Source of the DNA: Dissophora ornata
Taxonomy: Eukaryota; Mortierellomycota; Mortierellomycetes; Mortierellales; Mortierellaceae
Length of the DNA stretch: 36,030 bases
Reading direction: 5' to 3'
Assembly: GCA_025201705.1 (NCBI GenBank)
Contig: MU616862.1
Coordinates: 1 to 36,030 of the forward strand
The notes beneath the pieces were generated by a model. It worked only from the letters and a program-made list of their open reading frames with translations. It did no database searches and was not told where the DNA came from. This document shows positions 8,469-20,018 of this stretch, in pieces. The translations under genes were made by a program, and so were the position numbers. Within the stretch, counting starts at the first letter, position 1, and each line of letters opens with the position of its first letter.

Positions 8469-10859
8469 CTATTTCAACTGCAGGTTGAAGTTGTAGAGAC
8501 CCAGGGTCTCTGGGCTCTGCAAGTCCTCGAACTTGGCCTTCTTACCATCGGCTCTCAGGTCCTCCAGATGCTGCAGGTAAGCCTCATCGACCTTTCCGGT
8601 GATGTACTTGCCATCGAACACGGAGGCATCCCAGGAGGTGATGCTGGGATTGAACTTTTGGCAAGAAGCAACCAGTCCATCGAGGTTCTGGAAGATAACT
8701 TTGTCAGCGCCGAGAGCCTGGGCAATCTCCTCGTCATCCTTTTCGAAGGCAACCAACTCCTTGGGCGAGGGCATATCAATTCCATAGACATTGGGGAATC
8801 GAATAGCAGGTGCGCAAGACGCGAGGTACACCTTCTTGGCACCAGCATCGCGGGCCATTTGAACAATCTCCTTGGAAGTTGTACCCCGAACAATCGAGTC
8901 TATCAAGTAGCGTTTTGTGTAAGCGCGATGTTTCAACAGAGGGAAGGTGTGAATACACGCAAACACACATGATCTAAAGAAACTTACCATCGACAATCAA
9001 CACGTTCTTGCCGGCGAACTCGAGCGACATGGCGTTGAACTTGCGACGAACAGTCTTCTTGCGCATAGCCTGGCCAGGCATGATGAAGGTGCGTCCGATA
9101 TACCTGTTCTTGATAAACCCCTCGCGATAAGTAATGTCCAGCTTGTAAGCGGTCTGCAGAGCAGCCACACGACTGGTATCAGGGACCTGAAAGATATAAG
9201 AAAGTATCCACCAAGTTTTAGTCTTTGGCCGACCATGATGTATTGATGGGCGATCGTCGCACAACTGGGCAAAGACACTTACGGGAATAATAACATCAAC
9301 GTCGTGGTTGGGTCCAAGCTTCTTCAAAACTTCGTCCGCCAGAGCTTCACCCATAGCCAAGCGACATTTATAAACCGAGATGCCGTCAATGATCGAATCC
9401 GGACGGGAAAAGTAGACGTACTCAAAGATGCAAGGGGAAAAGTTGGCTTCGGGGACCAACTGGCGCCTGGTCACAACGCCACTTTTGTTAACAATGACTG
9501 CCTCACCGGGCTTGAGGTCTTCAAAGTCGCTGAAACTGCATCCGTCACACACGACACTCTCCGAGGCAAACATGTAGTCAATACCCTTGGGCGACTGACG
9601 CTTGGCAAAGCCAATGGGACGGATACCGTGAGGATCACGGAAACCAATGATTCCAAATCCTAGAACGATCACAGATGTTTCAAATAGCGCATGTAAGTCA
9701 AGCAAGGAACTACCAATATAAAGAAAATTCTAGATTGCCAGCATCTTGTTTGTGCAATAGAGGGACTTCAATTGCTTACCGGCAATCATGGCAACGCAGG
9801 CATATCCACCGTGGCAGTCATCAAAGATACCCTTAATGGCGGTGAAGATATCCTCCTCGTTAATACGGAACTTGCCAGTCTGCTGCAAGTTGTTGGCAAA
9901 GACGTTGAGGAGCAGCTCCGAATCCGACTCCGTATTGATATGGCGATGGGCATCCTGGTCGAGAAACGTGCGGAGCTCATCTGCATTGACAAGGTTGCCA
10001 TTCTATTTGTGCGCACAAAATCAAATAACAGCAGCCATTAAGATTGGTTCGATTAAGGTTATATTCCCACCACTGTTCGGATAAGCCTTGGTCAAAATCT
10101 CTCATTTTCACTGCGCATACATGGGCAAAGACAATTCCGTAGGGGCTGTTGACGTAGAATGGTTGTGCCTCCGAGGTCGACGAGGATCCAGCGGTGGGAT
10201 AACGAACTGAGCGCAGGAGAAGAAAAATAAAATAAAAACATTAGTCACTGGTCACAAAAGCAAGCAGATAAACGGACGGTGGATTCCATCCTGCCCGCCT
10301 TGTATTGACGAGCTGGGCCTGAAAAAAAAATAATGAGGCGGTGTCTCGGCAAAGGTGACAAAAGAAGAAGGAAGCAAAGTGCGGGGACTCTTCTTGTCAT
10401 TCAAAATCATGAGCAGAGGAATCCGAAACGAAGGCGGGAGCGGAAAGAGGAATGATAATCCATCTCTTCCAATTGCGTGCTGACACACAGATAGAGAGAC
10501 ACATACCATGGCCAACACCCATGCTGCCAACAAGCTGCTCCAACTTGGGCTGATCAAAAACATCGCGGACCATGCCGTTGCCCTTGATCTGGTAGAGACG
10601 GCCCTTGTTTCCGCAAGTGACGATACCGGCGGCATCCTATGGGTACATTTTTTTGTAAAAATAATAATAATAATAGCAAAGCCAGGTCAGTTGCGGCCGC
10701 CAAGGTGCATCCACCCTCCCTTGCGGGACGTCGACAAAGCAACGGCAAGGTATGTGAACTTGCCTGGCCACGATGCTGCAGCATGCCGAGGCCCTCGTGC
10801 AGCTCGGGGCTGGCCATCAGGTTGTGATCAGCCAAAAGCAATGCAGTGATTCCGCACAT
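8469..10859 (-). CDS. ADE4: amidophosphoribosyltransferase (PurF/Ade4)
   Basis: Seven exons (10859-10764, 10636-10507, 10206-10121, 10002-9780, 9659-9283, 9186-8988, 8899-8469) give 513 residues, the usual size for fungal Ade4. It makes phosphoribosylamine from PRPP and glutamine, the committed step of purine synthesis. The start MCGI supplies the N-terminal nucleophile Cys of the class II glutamine amidotransferase domain; [14 protein letters not shown] and AHNGNLVN follow. The C-terminal phosphoribosyltransferase domain has the PRPP loop [12 protein letters not shown], assembled across the last intron. Intron 1 (10637-10763) begins GC, not GT: homology fixes the Q|D junction and no GT is available. 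No Gcn4- or Bas1-like site was noticed upstream. CCT8 lies upstream in the same orientation, its stop 491 bases away. Confidence 0.96.
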
Positions 10860-11350
10860 GTCGTTAGTGTGCAAAGGAGTAGGTGTGGGAGTGGAGAGGG
10901 ATGTGTAGGGGAGGAAGAGAGAAGCGTCGTTGTCAGGGACAGACAAAGACTAGACGTGGGAAGGATCGAATGAATGGAAGGGTAGAGTGAACGAAGAGCT
11001 GATCAGACCTGAGCAAGCACAGAAAAAAAATCTTTTCAATCGCTCTCTGCATTCACGTTGGTCTATCTTGAGTTTGGATTTTACCCCGCACCATTTCCTT
11101 TCTGGGATGTTTACGACTCTCCGACCAGTCTGTATACGTACAACACGTATGTGGCGCCTTCAGTGGCCTTGTCTGGGGGCGCCACAGAGAGAGCCTGGCG
11201 AGCGAGACCAACCCAGGTCCCGCCATACCGCCCTCGACATTGGTGTCTTTTGTGGACTTCGTTTTTTAATATGAACATTGATCTGCACGGCTATCTAATA
11301 AAAAACTATGCGTTGCCATCCAACTTCCAACGTCTCGCTCAGCTTCCTAT
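10860..11350. other. intergenic region between CCT8 3' end and ADE4 start
   Basis: These 491 bases hold the ADE4 promoter and the CCT8 3' UTR, both on the minus strand. I see no gene, and neither TGACTC-like sites nor a clear TATA box for ADE4. Confidence 0.6.
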
Positions 11351-13799
11351 TTAATCCTCGTCCCAGTGCTGCTTCTGCTTGGGTGCAACAGGTCCGCCTG
11401 CTGCCTTCGACATGATCAACTGTGAAAGAAACATGAACGGCAAGCACCACGTTAATATACCAACAACCCCTAATCTACAGGAACATGACATCTCAATACA
11501 GCTCAATACGAGCAACATTACCTGATCTACACGAAGGACAGTCATAGCAGTTTCTGTTGCGAGGCGGATGGCATGGGCCTTGGCGGACAAGACATCGTAG
11601 ATACCAGCTCCGTGTGCGTCCAAGAGTCCGTTGTGCTCGCTCTCGATGTCAACACCCATCACTCCACTATCGTCAGCATGATGAGAGGCGTACAACTTGG
11701 AAAGGACCTCGGTGGCATCCATACCAGCATTCTCTGCCAGTGTGCGAGGAATGACTTCGAAGGCCTCGGCAAACTTCTTGATCGAGTGCTGGTTCAAGCC
11801 AGGCGTTTTCTAGAGAGAAAGAGAGAGAGAGAGAGGCCAAATCGACAATACGTATAAGCACACATGTTTCCATCATGGCTTCAAAAACCAAACCATCCGT
11901 TTTCGTCCAGCAGGAATAGCACACACCTCTCCGACTGCCAATAAGCGCTTGAGCAACTCCATTTCTGAGGCGCCAGCTCCTGGGACAAGGCGGGGGTCCT
12001 TGACAAGGGCTTTGATCACGTTGATACCATCATCCAAAGCACGCTCAACATCGTCCAGGTGGTTCTGTGTGGCACCGCGAATAACAATGGTGGCGGTCTT
12101 CGAGATTTCCTCTTCCTGTCTGAACACAGTGACACGATCACCTCCAATCTCGACACTCTCAACAATGTCGCAGAATCCCATCTCCTCAGCCATAGGAGCA
12201 CCAACACGGGCCAGAGCTGTGGCGCCAGTGACACGGCACAAGCGGCGCAAGTCGAACTTTGACAAGACCTTTACGACCAGGATGCCGAATCTGTTAAGGT
12301 AATGAAGGGCGAGCTCTCCAACAGAGGTACCAGTGACAATGACCTTGACTCCGGCGTCAGCAATTCCCTTCAACATGTTCTCCATGTGCTTCTCTTCTCC
12401 CTTGGTGAAATCAAGCATCTCACTGGCGTTGTGAATCAAAACCGTGCCCTTGGTCTCAGTCTGGGCGACATCCAAGGGGCAGGTGAAAATGGCGACCTTG
12501 GCCTTCTTGGCATTAGTGATGACACCTAGTATGATCAAAGCGCACCGTCAGCCTCGAATAGATAAAGGTAATAGTAAAGGGGTAACAATGACCGCATTAT
12601 GGGATTGGATTGGGGGGGTAAACAAACCTTCAGGCGAGCGACCAAAGACCATTCCTTTAACCACTCTGCTCTCGTAAAGACTGCTTCCCATGATCTTGAC
12701 AACGCGGACATTATCAACGTTGAAGTTGGAGGCTTCCTTGGGCATGACAGCGATGGCGGCTTCGCAGACGAGATCGGTCAACATATCCTCGTTTCCGTAT
12801 TGCTTGGCAGCGATGGACGAGCGGACAGCCTTGTAAAGATCTTCCTTGGTCTGCACACTCTTGATTTCTTCCACTGAAAGCTCTGTTTGGCAATTGAATG
12901 GATACGATGGGTGGATGTTAGGATTTGCGCAACTGGATCTGGTGGCAGGGTGAATGAAGTCGCAGATGCTGTTCTTACCCTCAAGAATCTCAAGGGCCTT
13001 GGCCGAGGCGACCTCGTATCCCTGAACAATATCACTGGGGTGAAGCCCCATGCGAAGTAAATTTTCGGCTTTCTGCAAAAGCTCTCCCGCGATAATGCTG
13101 ACCAAGTTGGAAGCATCGCCCATCTATGTCGATGTTAGATATATCCGTGACATTGTGAGTTTGAGAGTTCCCTGAAGTAAAAACGAAGAATCCAAGCTAT
13201 CGAATCATTTCCCGCGTTGTACCTCGGCTTCCTGCTGCTGCGAGGCCATGACCAACAGCTTGGCCGCTGGGTGAACAACCTCAAGTTCGCGGATAATGGT
13301 GGCGGCATCGTTGGTCACGAACAGCTTCTCCATGTGGTTGATGATAATCTTATTGCGGCCTGTTCAGAGGCAATAGAAAAGTGGTTCCATGTTAGAATTC
13401 CATTCAGACACGGTATGATCCCAGGTCTTTTGCGTTGTTTAGTGTCGTTTAGTGTACATACCGTTGGGACCAAACGATGTACGCGTAATCTCAGACAGGT
13501 CATGGACAGCTGTGATGTTGCGGAGGACGGCTTCATCAACACCTTGAAGGTGCTATTGAAAACACGCGAAGAAGGAATGTTCACATGGGTCAGCAAAGTT
13601 GTCATCATACTTTGCGCGATCATAACTGCTGTGCCTCGAGCGACGGCTGATCAGAAAATAAACGTATTTCTCCATTCAAGAAGCGTGCTCCCTTTCTGTG
13701 CTGATCAGTGTCGATGCGGTGCGATGTGATGACACCAATTAAAGGTACCTTGTAGCCATCCTTGAGCATTTGTGTTCCCTGGGGGATTCGAAGAGCCAT
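11351..13799 (-). CDS. CCT8: T-complex protein 1 subunit theta (CCT8)
   Basis: Eight exons (13799-13749, 13552-13462, 13359-13223, 13123-12979, 12882-12628, 12525-11927, 11809-11522, 11419-11351) give 544 residues, normal for CCT8. CCT8 is one of eight subunits of the cytosolic chaperonin that folds actin, tubulin and WD40 proteins. Group II chaperonin motifs are present: TRTSFGPNG, FVTNDAATIIRELEV and VPGAGASEMELLKRLL. The theta-type ending reads VDQLIMSKAAGGP and closes on WDED. The ATP-site motif usually GDGTN/T reads GDASN (13106-13120). All introns are GT-AG and phase-consistent; the intron at 11810-11926 carries a GA/CT repeat next to its acceptor. Start MALRIPQGTQML. Divergent from SEC13, with 308 bases between start codons. 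Confidence 0.95.
11811..11835. repeat. GA/CT microsatellite at a CCT8 splice acceptor
   Basis: Imperfect GA repeat on the plus strand. On the coding strand it forms a CT-rich polypyrimidine tract directly before the TAG acceptor of the CCT8 intron 11810-11926. Confidence 0.75.
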
Positions 13800-14107
13800 T
13801 GCGTGAGATGTTGATGGATGAGAGGTTGTGAGGACGAAGGAAGAGGGGATCTAAAAGAAGCTCGAGGAAGCATTTGTGCCTGGTGCTGGATTCGCTGTAG
13901 CGATGCACGTGATCTGCAGCTGGCGCTGGAGAGTGTGCTTCCGTCATCATTCGCGACTGGCTCGACTTGGAACGCCTCCAGTGCGCTTTCGCCACAGCCT
14001 TTGACGTGGCAGCACCGCTTTCAATCCATTCGATTTTCTGCACGTTCTCCTCTTCTTTCTCATCAACAACATCTTACGCAGACACAAACACAGACATCTC
14101 GTCGACC
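13800..14107. promoter_or_regulatory. shared CCT8/SEC13 divergent promoter
   Basis: The 308 bases between the two start codons must contain both promoters and 5' UTRs. The stretch just before SEC13 is CT/CA-rich, as in many fungal 5' UTRs. I see no TATA box or clear heat-shock element. Confidence 0.55.
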
Positions 14108-15928
14108 ATGGTAAGACGCCAACAACACGTCTGATGCGCATCTCAGCACCAACACAGGGCGGCCTTTGTGCCTCTTTATACTTTCATTTCCTCGGTCATC
14201 ACTCCAGTCGCGGTCATCACCTCGGTTGCGATGGAATCTCGACAAGATGAGATGCGGAGAGAGGGAGATATGGAGCTTCGGAGTACAGGATGGAAAAAAG
14301 ACGGAGTAACTGTACATCCATCTTTGAACATTAGTGAGACGGATTACAGTCTTGCAGTCAATCAACAAAACCTTCATCGTAGCCCATGTGGTCATTTGCC
14401 GCACAGGATCAACCCAACAACAACCGAATCCACTCAGGCTTAAGTTCGCCCAGATATTGATCCGTTGGCCATTCTATCTTTGTTTTAGGCTGCTACTCAA
14501 CACGCGCTGGAAACCCAGCATGAGGACATGATTGTAAGCAGTAGGAGACAAGGAAGAAGCTTTGCCTTGTAACCAGCAACAGATCGGCAACTAACTCGCC
14601 CTCTTCAATATACTTGTCGATCACCGCCTGATCTCAGCATGATGCCCAATATGACTACTACGGTAAGTTGGAATTCAGTCCAGGCCTTGCAAACCAGGCT
14701 CATTGGTCGATCTTTATAACTAACATTGCGCGTGTGGCAATTGTTTCGATAGGCAAGCGCCTCGCTACTTGCTCATCGGACCGCTCCATCCGTATTTTCG
14801 ATGTCGATGGCGAGAATCACCGCTTAGCAGATACTTTGAAGGGGTATGTGGGTCCGCTGTACCTGGAACACACTCCCTAGGCTTGTGCAGAGTTGTTTAA
14901 GAGATTAACAGTATTGCTTCATTTCTACGTTCTCAGACACGAAGGACCAGTCTGGCAGATCTCCTGGGCTCACCCTAAGTTTGGTTGCATTCTCGCCTCT
15001 TGCTCTTACGATGGCAAGGTCTTCGTTTGGAGGGAGCAGAACGGCCAGTGGTCGCGCATCAAAGAGCACGCCGCGCACACTGCTTCAGGTACTTGATGAA
15101 AAGAGTCGTTCGAAGGACACCGGTGGGACGCTCTCTTTATATCAGCTGTATATGTCCAAGTCTGGACTGTGAAGGCTGACATATTGATGGCTTTTACTTT
15201 TGAATCATTAGTGAACTCTGTTGCTTGGGCTCCTCATGAGCTCGGAACTTTGTTGGCGTGTGCATCATCGGATGGTCGTGTGTCTGTTCTTTCGTTCAAG
15301 GGTAAGAGATTGGCACATCGAGGACACCGTCCATTGTTTCCTTATTGGATTACACTGGAATCTAATCATGGCCCTTCCGACACTCACAGATGATGGATCA
15401 TGGGACACCTCTATGTTGGACGCTCATGCAATTGGATGTAACTCTGTGGGATGGGCACCAGCAACTGTTCCAGGCTCATTGATCTCTCAGGGACCTAACA
15501 GCGGCAAGGCGCCTGTAACGAAACGCTTCTGCACTGGCGGATGCGACAACCTTGTGAAGATCTGGGCTTACAGAGAAGACACAAAGACGTGGAAAGAGGA
15601 AGATATTCTTGAGGGACACACGGACTGGGTCCGAGATGTAGCCTGGGCACCCAACATCGGTGTCCCCAAGAGCTACCTGGCCAGCTGCTCACAGGACAAG
15701 ACTGTGTTGATCTGGACTCAAGATACCCCCAATTCACCCTGGCAGAAGAAGGCCCTCCGCGATGAGAAGTTTGCGGATGTGGTCTGGCGCGTGAGCTGGT
15801 CGTTGAGCGGCAACATCTTGGCCGTCTCTTGTGGCGACAACAAGGTCACACTGTGGAAGGAGAATCTAAGCGGCGAATGGGAGTGCGTGAGCGAGATGGA
15901 GGAGAAGAATTTGGCCGGTGGAAATTAG
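14108..15928 (+). CDS. SEC13: SEC13, WD40 subunit of COPII coat and nuclear pore Y complex
   Basis: Seven coding exons (14108-14110, 14489-14533, 14638-14662, 14753-14843, 14937-15088, 15212-15301, 15390-15928) give 314 residues. The protein is a six-bladed WD40 propeller: [107 protein letters not shown] and [10 protein letters not shown] all match Sec13. It pairs with Sec31 in the COPII cage, with Nup145C-type proteins in the nuclear pore, and acts in the SEA complex. The first coding exon is just the ATG, followed by a 378-base intron; an in-frame stop directly precedes exon 2, so the start must be spliced on. All later junctions keep phase. Confidence 0.95.
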
Positions 15929-16013
15929 ATGCTGCCTAGCATGGTAACATGTTGCGGATGTACGCGTGGGTGACGGATGGGCAGAGATGTTGTACATGCT
16001 TCCAGGGAATATC

Positions 16014-16019
16014 AATAAA
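16014..16019 (+). terminator. polyadenylation signal of SEC13
   Basis: AATAAA 86 bases beyond the SEC13 stop codon. Confidence 0.6.
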
Positions 16020-16367
16020 TCATATTAACTTTTTGCGGGAATGTGGAAGAGAGAGGAATAGACAAGATGAGGCACGTGGCCGCATCCCAGGTTGGATCAC
16101 ACATGCGTTTTTTTATAAATAGTCGCTGTGGAAGGTGGAGAAGATGACTGGAGAAACATGAGTCGGAGTGATACCTGTTGTTGGCACAGAGGAATGGCGC
16201 AAAAGGGATCAGCCGGGCTACAGCTGAAGAGCATAAACCGCGCACGCCGAGAACGTGTAAACGTTTAAGTTTATTTCTGTCCAGGGCAGAAATAGGAAAC
16301 GCGCGCACACAGGAACAGAGCTCGGGTACATCCCGGTGAATGTCCCCGGGGCGGATCCCGTTTTCTG

Positions 16368-16375
16368 TATAAATA
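16368..16375 (+). promoter_or_regulatory. TATA box of the CRH-type gene
   Basis: TATAAATA, 240 bases before the ATG and just before the CT-rich start region. A consensus match in a plausible place. Confidence 0.6.
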
Positions 16376-16615
16376 CTGGGGAGCGGCTACCTCGCACTAC
16401 ACAACTGCATCTCACCTTCGCTTCTCCTTTGCTCTTCGTTACTGTACCTCGTCTCCTCTTACTCAATCCATCTCTCTTTGTCATCCCTGCATTTCATCGA
16501 CTTCACATATCACCTCCACAGCAACAGAATAAGCAGTGCTCTAATAACGCACAGACGACTCCCCTCGTATTTCCCTTTCCATTGAACCCTCCGGCGAACA
16601 ACCGCACACTGCAAT

Positions 16616-18839
16616 ATGTACCTCCCATCCACCTTTGCCATCTTGGTGCTATCCGTCGCCGTTGCAACAGCTCAGCAACCTGTCTCTTCCCCTGAATCCC
16701 TCGCCAACCCCGACTTCATCTCCAGTCGTTCAAAACTCTCCTTGGCCACAGCTGCTTCCGGTTGCAAAAACTCGCCTTTTGGCGGCAATTGCCCGGAAAG
16801 CTCTCCCTGCTGCAGCGGCGCCGGTTATTGCGGATCAGATCCATCTTTCTGTGCAGAGTCATGCCAGTCTTCAGGCTCATTTGCACTAGATTCGTGCTGG
16901 CCTCTGCCTATGGCTGTCACTTTTCATGATGACTTTAAAGACAAATCAAGATTGGCGGCCATAAAGGACTACAATGGCTTTCCTACTACTGCAGACTGGG
17001 TCATTGATCAATCCCCAGGCATCCTGAACCACGCTGTCATTACAGATGACGACAAGTTACTCCTGAAGCTTAACAGACTCGAGAAGCATCCCGAGACAGG
17101 AGGCGGCATCGGTGCCACTGTCCACTCCTCCCGCTGGATGAAATATGGAACCATCGAAGCGCGTGTCAAGACCGCTGCCAATGTGCCCGGCCCTGTATCT
17201 TCATTCATCCTGATCTCTCCTATCTCCGGAGATGAAATCGACTTTGAAGTCGTTGGCAAGGATCCGACAGACATGCAGACGAACTTTTACTACAAAGTGC
17301 AGCCTGGACATGACGTTGACTATACTCATGGGTTGCATATCAATGTCGGGGTCGATACCAGCTTCGATTACCATACTTACAAGCTCGAATGGACCGAGAC
17401 GGAGATGAAGTGGTCTTATGATGGAGTCCTCAAGCGTACGACATCTGCCTCGGATTCTAATGGCACATATCCTGATACGCCTATGAGAGTCGCCTTTGGT
17501 GTTTGGGATGGAGGCTACGGCAGCCCAGGTAAGGCAGTTAGAATGAGCGGGTCAAAATGGCCATTAAGTGTTTCTACTTTGGTGTCCACAAGCTTTCGCG
17601 CCCTGTCGATTTTTCGCCCTCCGAATTTATTTTTATGTTGTTGTTATTCTGCAATGGTGGTGGTGGCCATCGACTCTTCTTGTGAGGGAATACATGGTCG
17701 CCATTTGTAACTACAGCCCACAGTCTGCCCGCAATCTGTAAACGAAAAGAGAAACAGCCGGGCTCTCTCTCTCTCTCTCTCTTCTGTGCATTTCGTGCCA
17801 TTGAATCAGATAACCCACAAGTGGACTTTCCCATAGAACCCTGGAATGCAGACCTTGACAATCTGTTGCCCGTCTTCGTTTATTTTTGATAATCCCGGGG
17901 CTACATTTCATGCTGTTCTGGGGCTTCCTTGATTTCATTCAAAGACCAATTTTTAAACCGATAATCGAGACTCCACGCTCTTTTCCGTTCCTTCACGAGC
18001 GTTCATCTTTAAAGTGCTCGTGTGCGTGGGATTCCCAGGCGTTGATCCTTTCCACAGTTGAACAATTCTATTTTTGAGCATTATTACTCTGTGTGTGAGA
18101 GCTTTTACTATTTTACCAGGTACGATAGGACTACGCCCAATGATACAACTTGTCATGCCACCACGCGGTCCTTTCTATGGCTGTTCTGACACAAGAAAAA
18201 AAGGGAAAAAAAATCGATCCTTCGTACATGTGGACTGCCCCAAGGCGTAACCCCCATTCTTTTATCTTTTGTAATGTACTTTTGACAACTGAGCAATGCG
18301 AGTGCAGGGAGGAAGAGAGTGTGTGTCTGTGTGTGTCTGTCATCCTGGGAGTATTTATTCTTCAAGGCCCACACACAAATATAAAGCTGTTGTGCATGAG
18401 TGGGCGTATGGCGCCCATATGGCATTACAACTGTCCGTCTACTTTCGTCATCTTTTCTCCGTCATGTCCAGAACGGGGCTTCGTCTAATTTGATCTCTGC
18501 ATTTGATTTTTAGGTACCGCCGATTGGGCCGGTAAGAACACCTCATATGAGCCGAACGACCAGCGCGAGTACCAGATGCTAGTCGACTGGGTCACAATCA
18601 CGCCCAAATACCCCGACAATTCGACTGAGCCTTGGCCGGGCTCCAAGTACCTGAAACAGATGGAGACCGGCGGCAACGGTGGCAGTGGATCGAATGGTGG
18701 TGTTGGTACTGGCAGTAACAGCAGTGGAAATGGAGGAAGTAGTGATAAAGGAAACGCCGCATCGGAACTCGGCATTCAAATCGGAGGCATTGCCGTGTTG
18801 GCTACCGTCGCAACGTTTGCAAATGCATTCTTTGCATGA
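16616..18839 (+). CDS. CRH-type GPI-anchored chitin-glucan transglycosylase (GH16 with CBM18-like domain)
   Basis: Two exons (16616-17528, 18514-18839) give 412 residues. A signal peptide (MYLPSTFAILVLSVAVATA) is followed by a Cys-rich chitin-binding module, Cys50-Cys94, with CC and GYCG in the hevein-like spacing. The GH16 domain follows, with catalytic motif DEIDFE at 206-211 (E207, D209, E211), and ends with PGTADWAG formed across the intron, a CRH-family hallmark. A Gly/Ser/Asn-rich linker leads to a hydrophobic C terminus preceded by small residues, a GPI-anchor signal. CRH enzymes link chitin to beta-glucan in the cell wall. The single intron is 985 bases, long for this window. TATA box and polyadenylation signal are present. 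Confidence 0.93.
17763..17782. repeat. (CT)10 microsatellite in CRH-type gene intron
   Basis: Ten perfect CT units in the middle of the 985-base intron. Confidence 0.85.
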
Positions 18840-20018
18840 GGAGACATCTCTAGAATGTTTTACGCCTTTATTACCATAGCCGGTTAGCTAGAATAAAAAA
18901 CAGTGTTCCTCCGAAGGCGTGTTCATTGCTGCTCGATTTGTTATTCTCGGTAATCAGGCAAGGACCCCAGCTCGGAATAACGGAACAATGCTTATAGTTG
19001 TTTGGACAACTGCGCTCATTTGTTCATTTAAATGGTGTATGGTTCGTGTGGAAACTCTACAAATTGCCTTTGGCCTATGGTAGACTATACACAAAATAAT
19101 ATAGGCATGGTCCAATGTATAGAAGTCCCTGAATTTTATACCTTCATCGTCTTGGTGACAGACACTGCAGGCGTGTAGCGTCTGTAGGCACATTATGCAT
19201 CACTTTCTCAAGAACCTGGCATTGTATCAAAAATCCACTCATGACATAGAAATAGATAGGCCTCAATCAATGCATTACACAACTTGATGGCACTTCAGAG
19301 GCTATGAACTTTTCTATTTATTTCATTTTTTTGCGCGCGCGACACTGCCTATTTCATTCAGCAGAATGGCTGAGTTTTCCCCCAATCTTTGAGGAAGAAG
19401 GCCACTCAGATTCTGGGCTCTCGCGTTAGTTATTGAAGTACTGCGTCCTGTATGTCCATTCTCTTTGATTGTATCCGTTTTTAGCATTAAGCGAAACTAC
19501 GCTCCGCTGAGCCTCCTGGCTTTACAGGACATAAAAAAAGGAAAACAATGAGCAGCTGGACAAAACGGACAGCCCTCCCCTCCCCCCCTTTTTCAAAAGC
19601 AACTAGAGCCCATGAAGCAACTGCGGAGTAGCTAATGTGACAAGATTATCCATTCTCAAAACGCTACGTCAAACGTGTAATTGCGACTTTGTCAATTTTG
19701 GTTTTGCAAGTTTTCAGGTTTTTACACACGTACTCTTCTTACCCAGGGTCTTACTTTAACATGCATGCTGCTGTAGAAAGCCATCATCGCCCAACGCGTG
19801 ATCGTCAACAGTAAACAAATCAAGGCATAATTAAGTCCTAACCCGCAATTCCACGGTACCCCCAACATCATGCTTCAACGACCTTAACGACTATCCTCGC
19901 GATCAACACAGCAACTCTAGACCCACCAACTGGCGACGCGTCTCGCTACTACCCAATCAAATTTTAAAGAACGACCTATACGCGACAGCCGGTCTGTCCA
20001 CCCCTATCCACGATCGCC
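18840..20018. other. intergenic region before the LRR gene
   Basis: About 1.18 kb. The left end is the 3' UTR of the CRH-type gene. The last ~180 bases before 20019 are rich in C and A and poor in G, like a 5' UTR of the LRR gene. A C-rich run lies near 19575-19590. No gene, tRNA or repeat family was recognised in between. Confidence 0.55.
18892..18897 (+). terminator. polyadenylation signal of the CRH-type gene
   Basis: AATAAA running into an A tract, 53 bases beyond the stop codon. Confidence 0.6.

Larger units (their letters stand above)
15929..16615. promoter_or_regulatory. SEC13 3' UTR and promoter of the CRH-type gene
   Basis: The left part is the SEC13 3' UTR with its polyadenylation signal at 16014. 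The right part is the promoter of the cell-wall gene: TATAAATA at 16368-16375, a CCCCGGGG palindrome at 16344-16351, and a long CT-rich stretch (about 16410-16520) that probably covers the transcription start and 5' UTR. TATA boxes are not evident at the housekeeping genes in this window, so this gene is likely more strongly regulated. Confidence 0.6.

Noticed and set aside
8418..8972. 184-codon plus-strand open frame
   Set aside because: Antisense shadow of the last ADE4 exons, which match the PurF family residue by residue.
10040..10060. GGTTCGATTA, similar to a tRNA B box
   Set aside because: The B box lacks its final CC, there is no A box or cloverleaf, and the site lies in an ADE4 intron.
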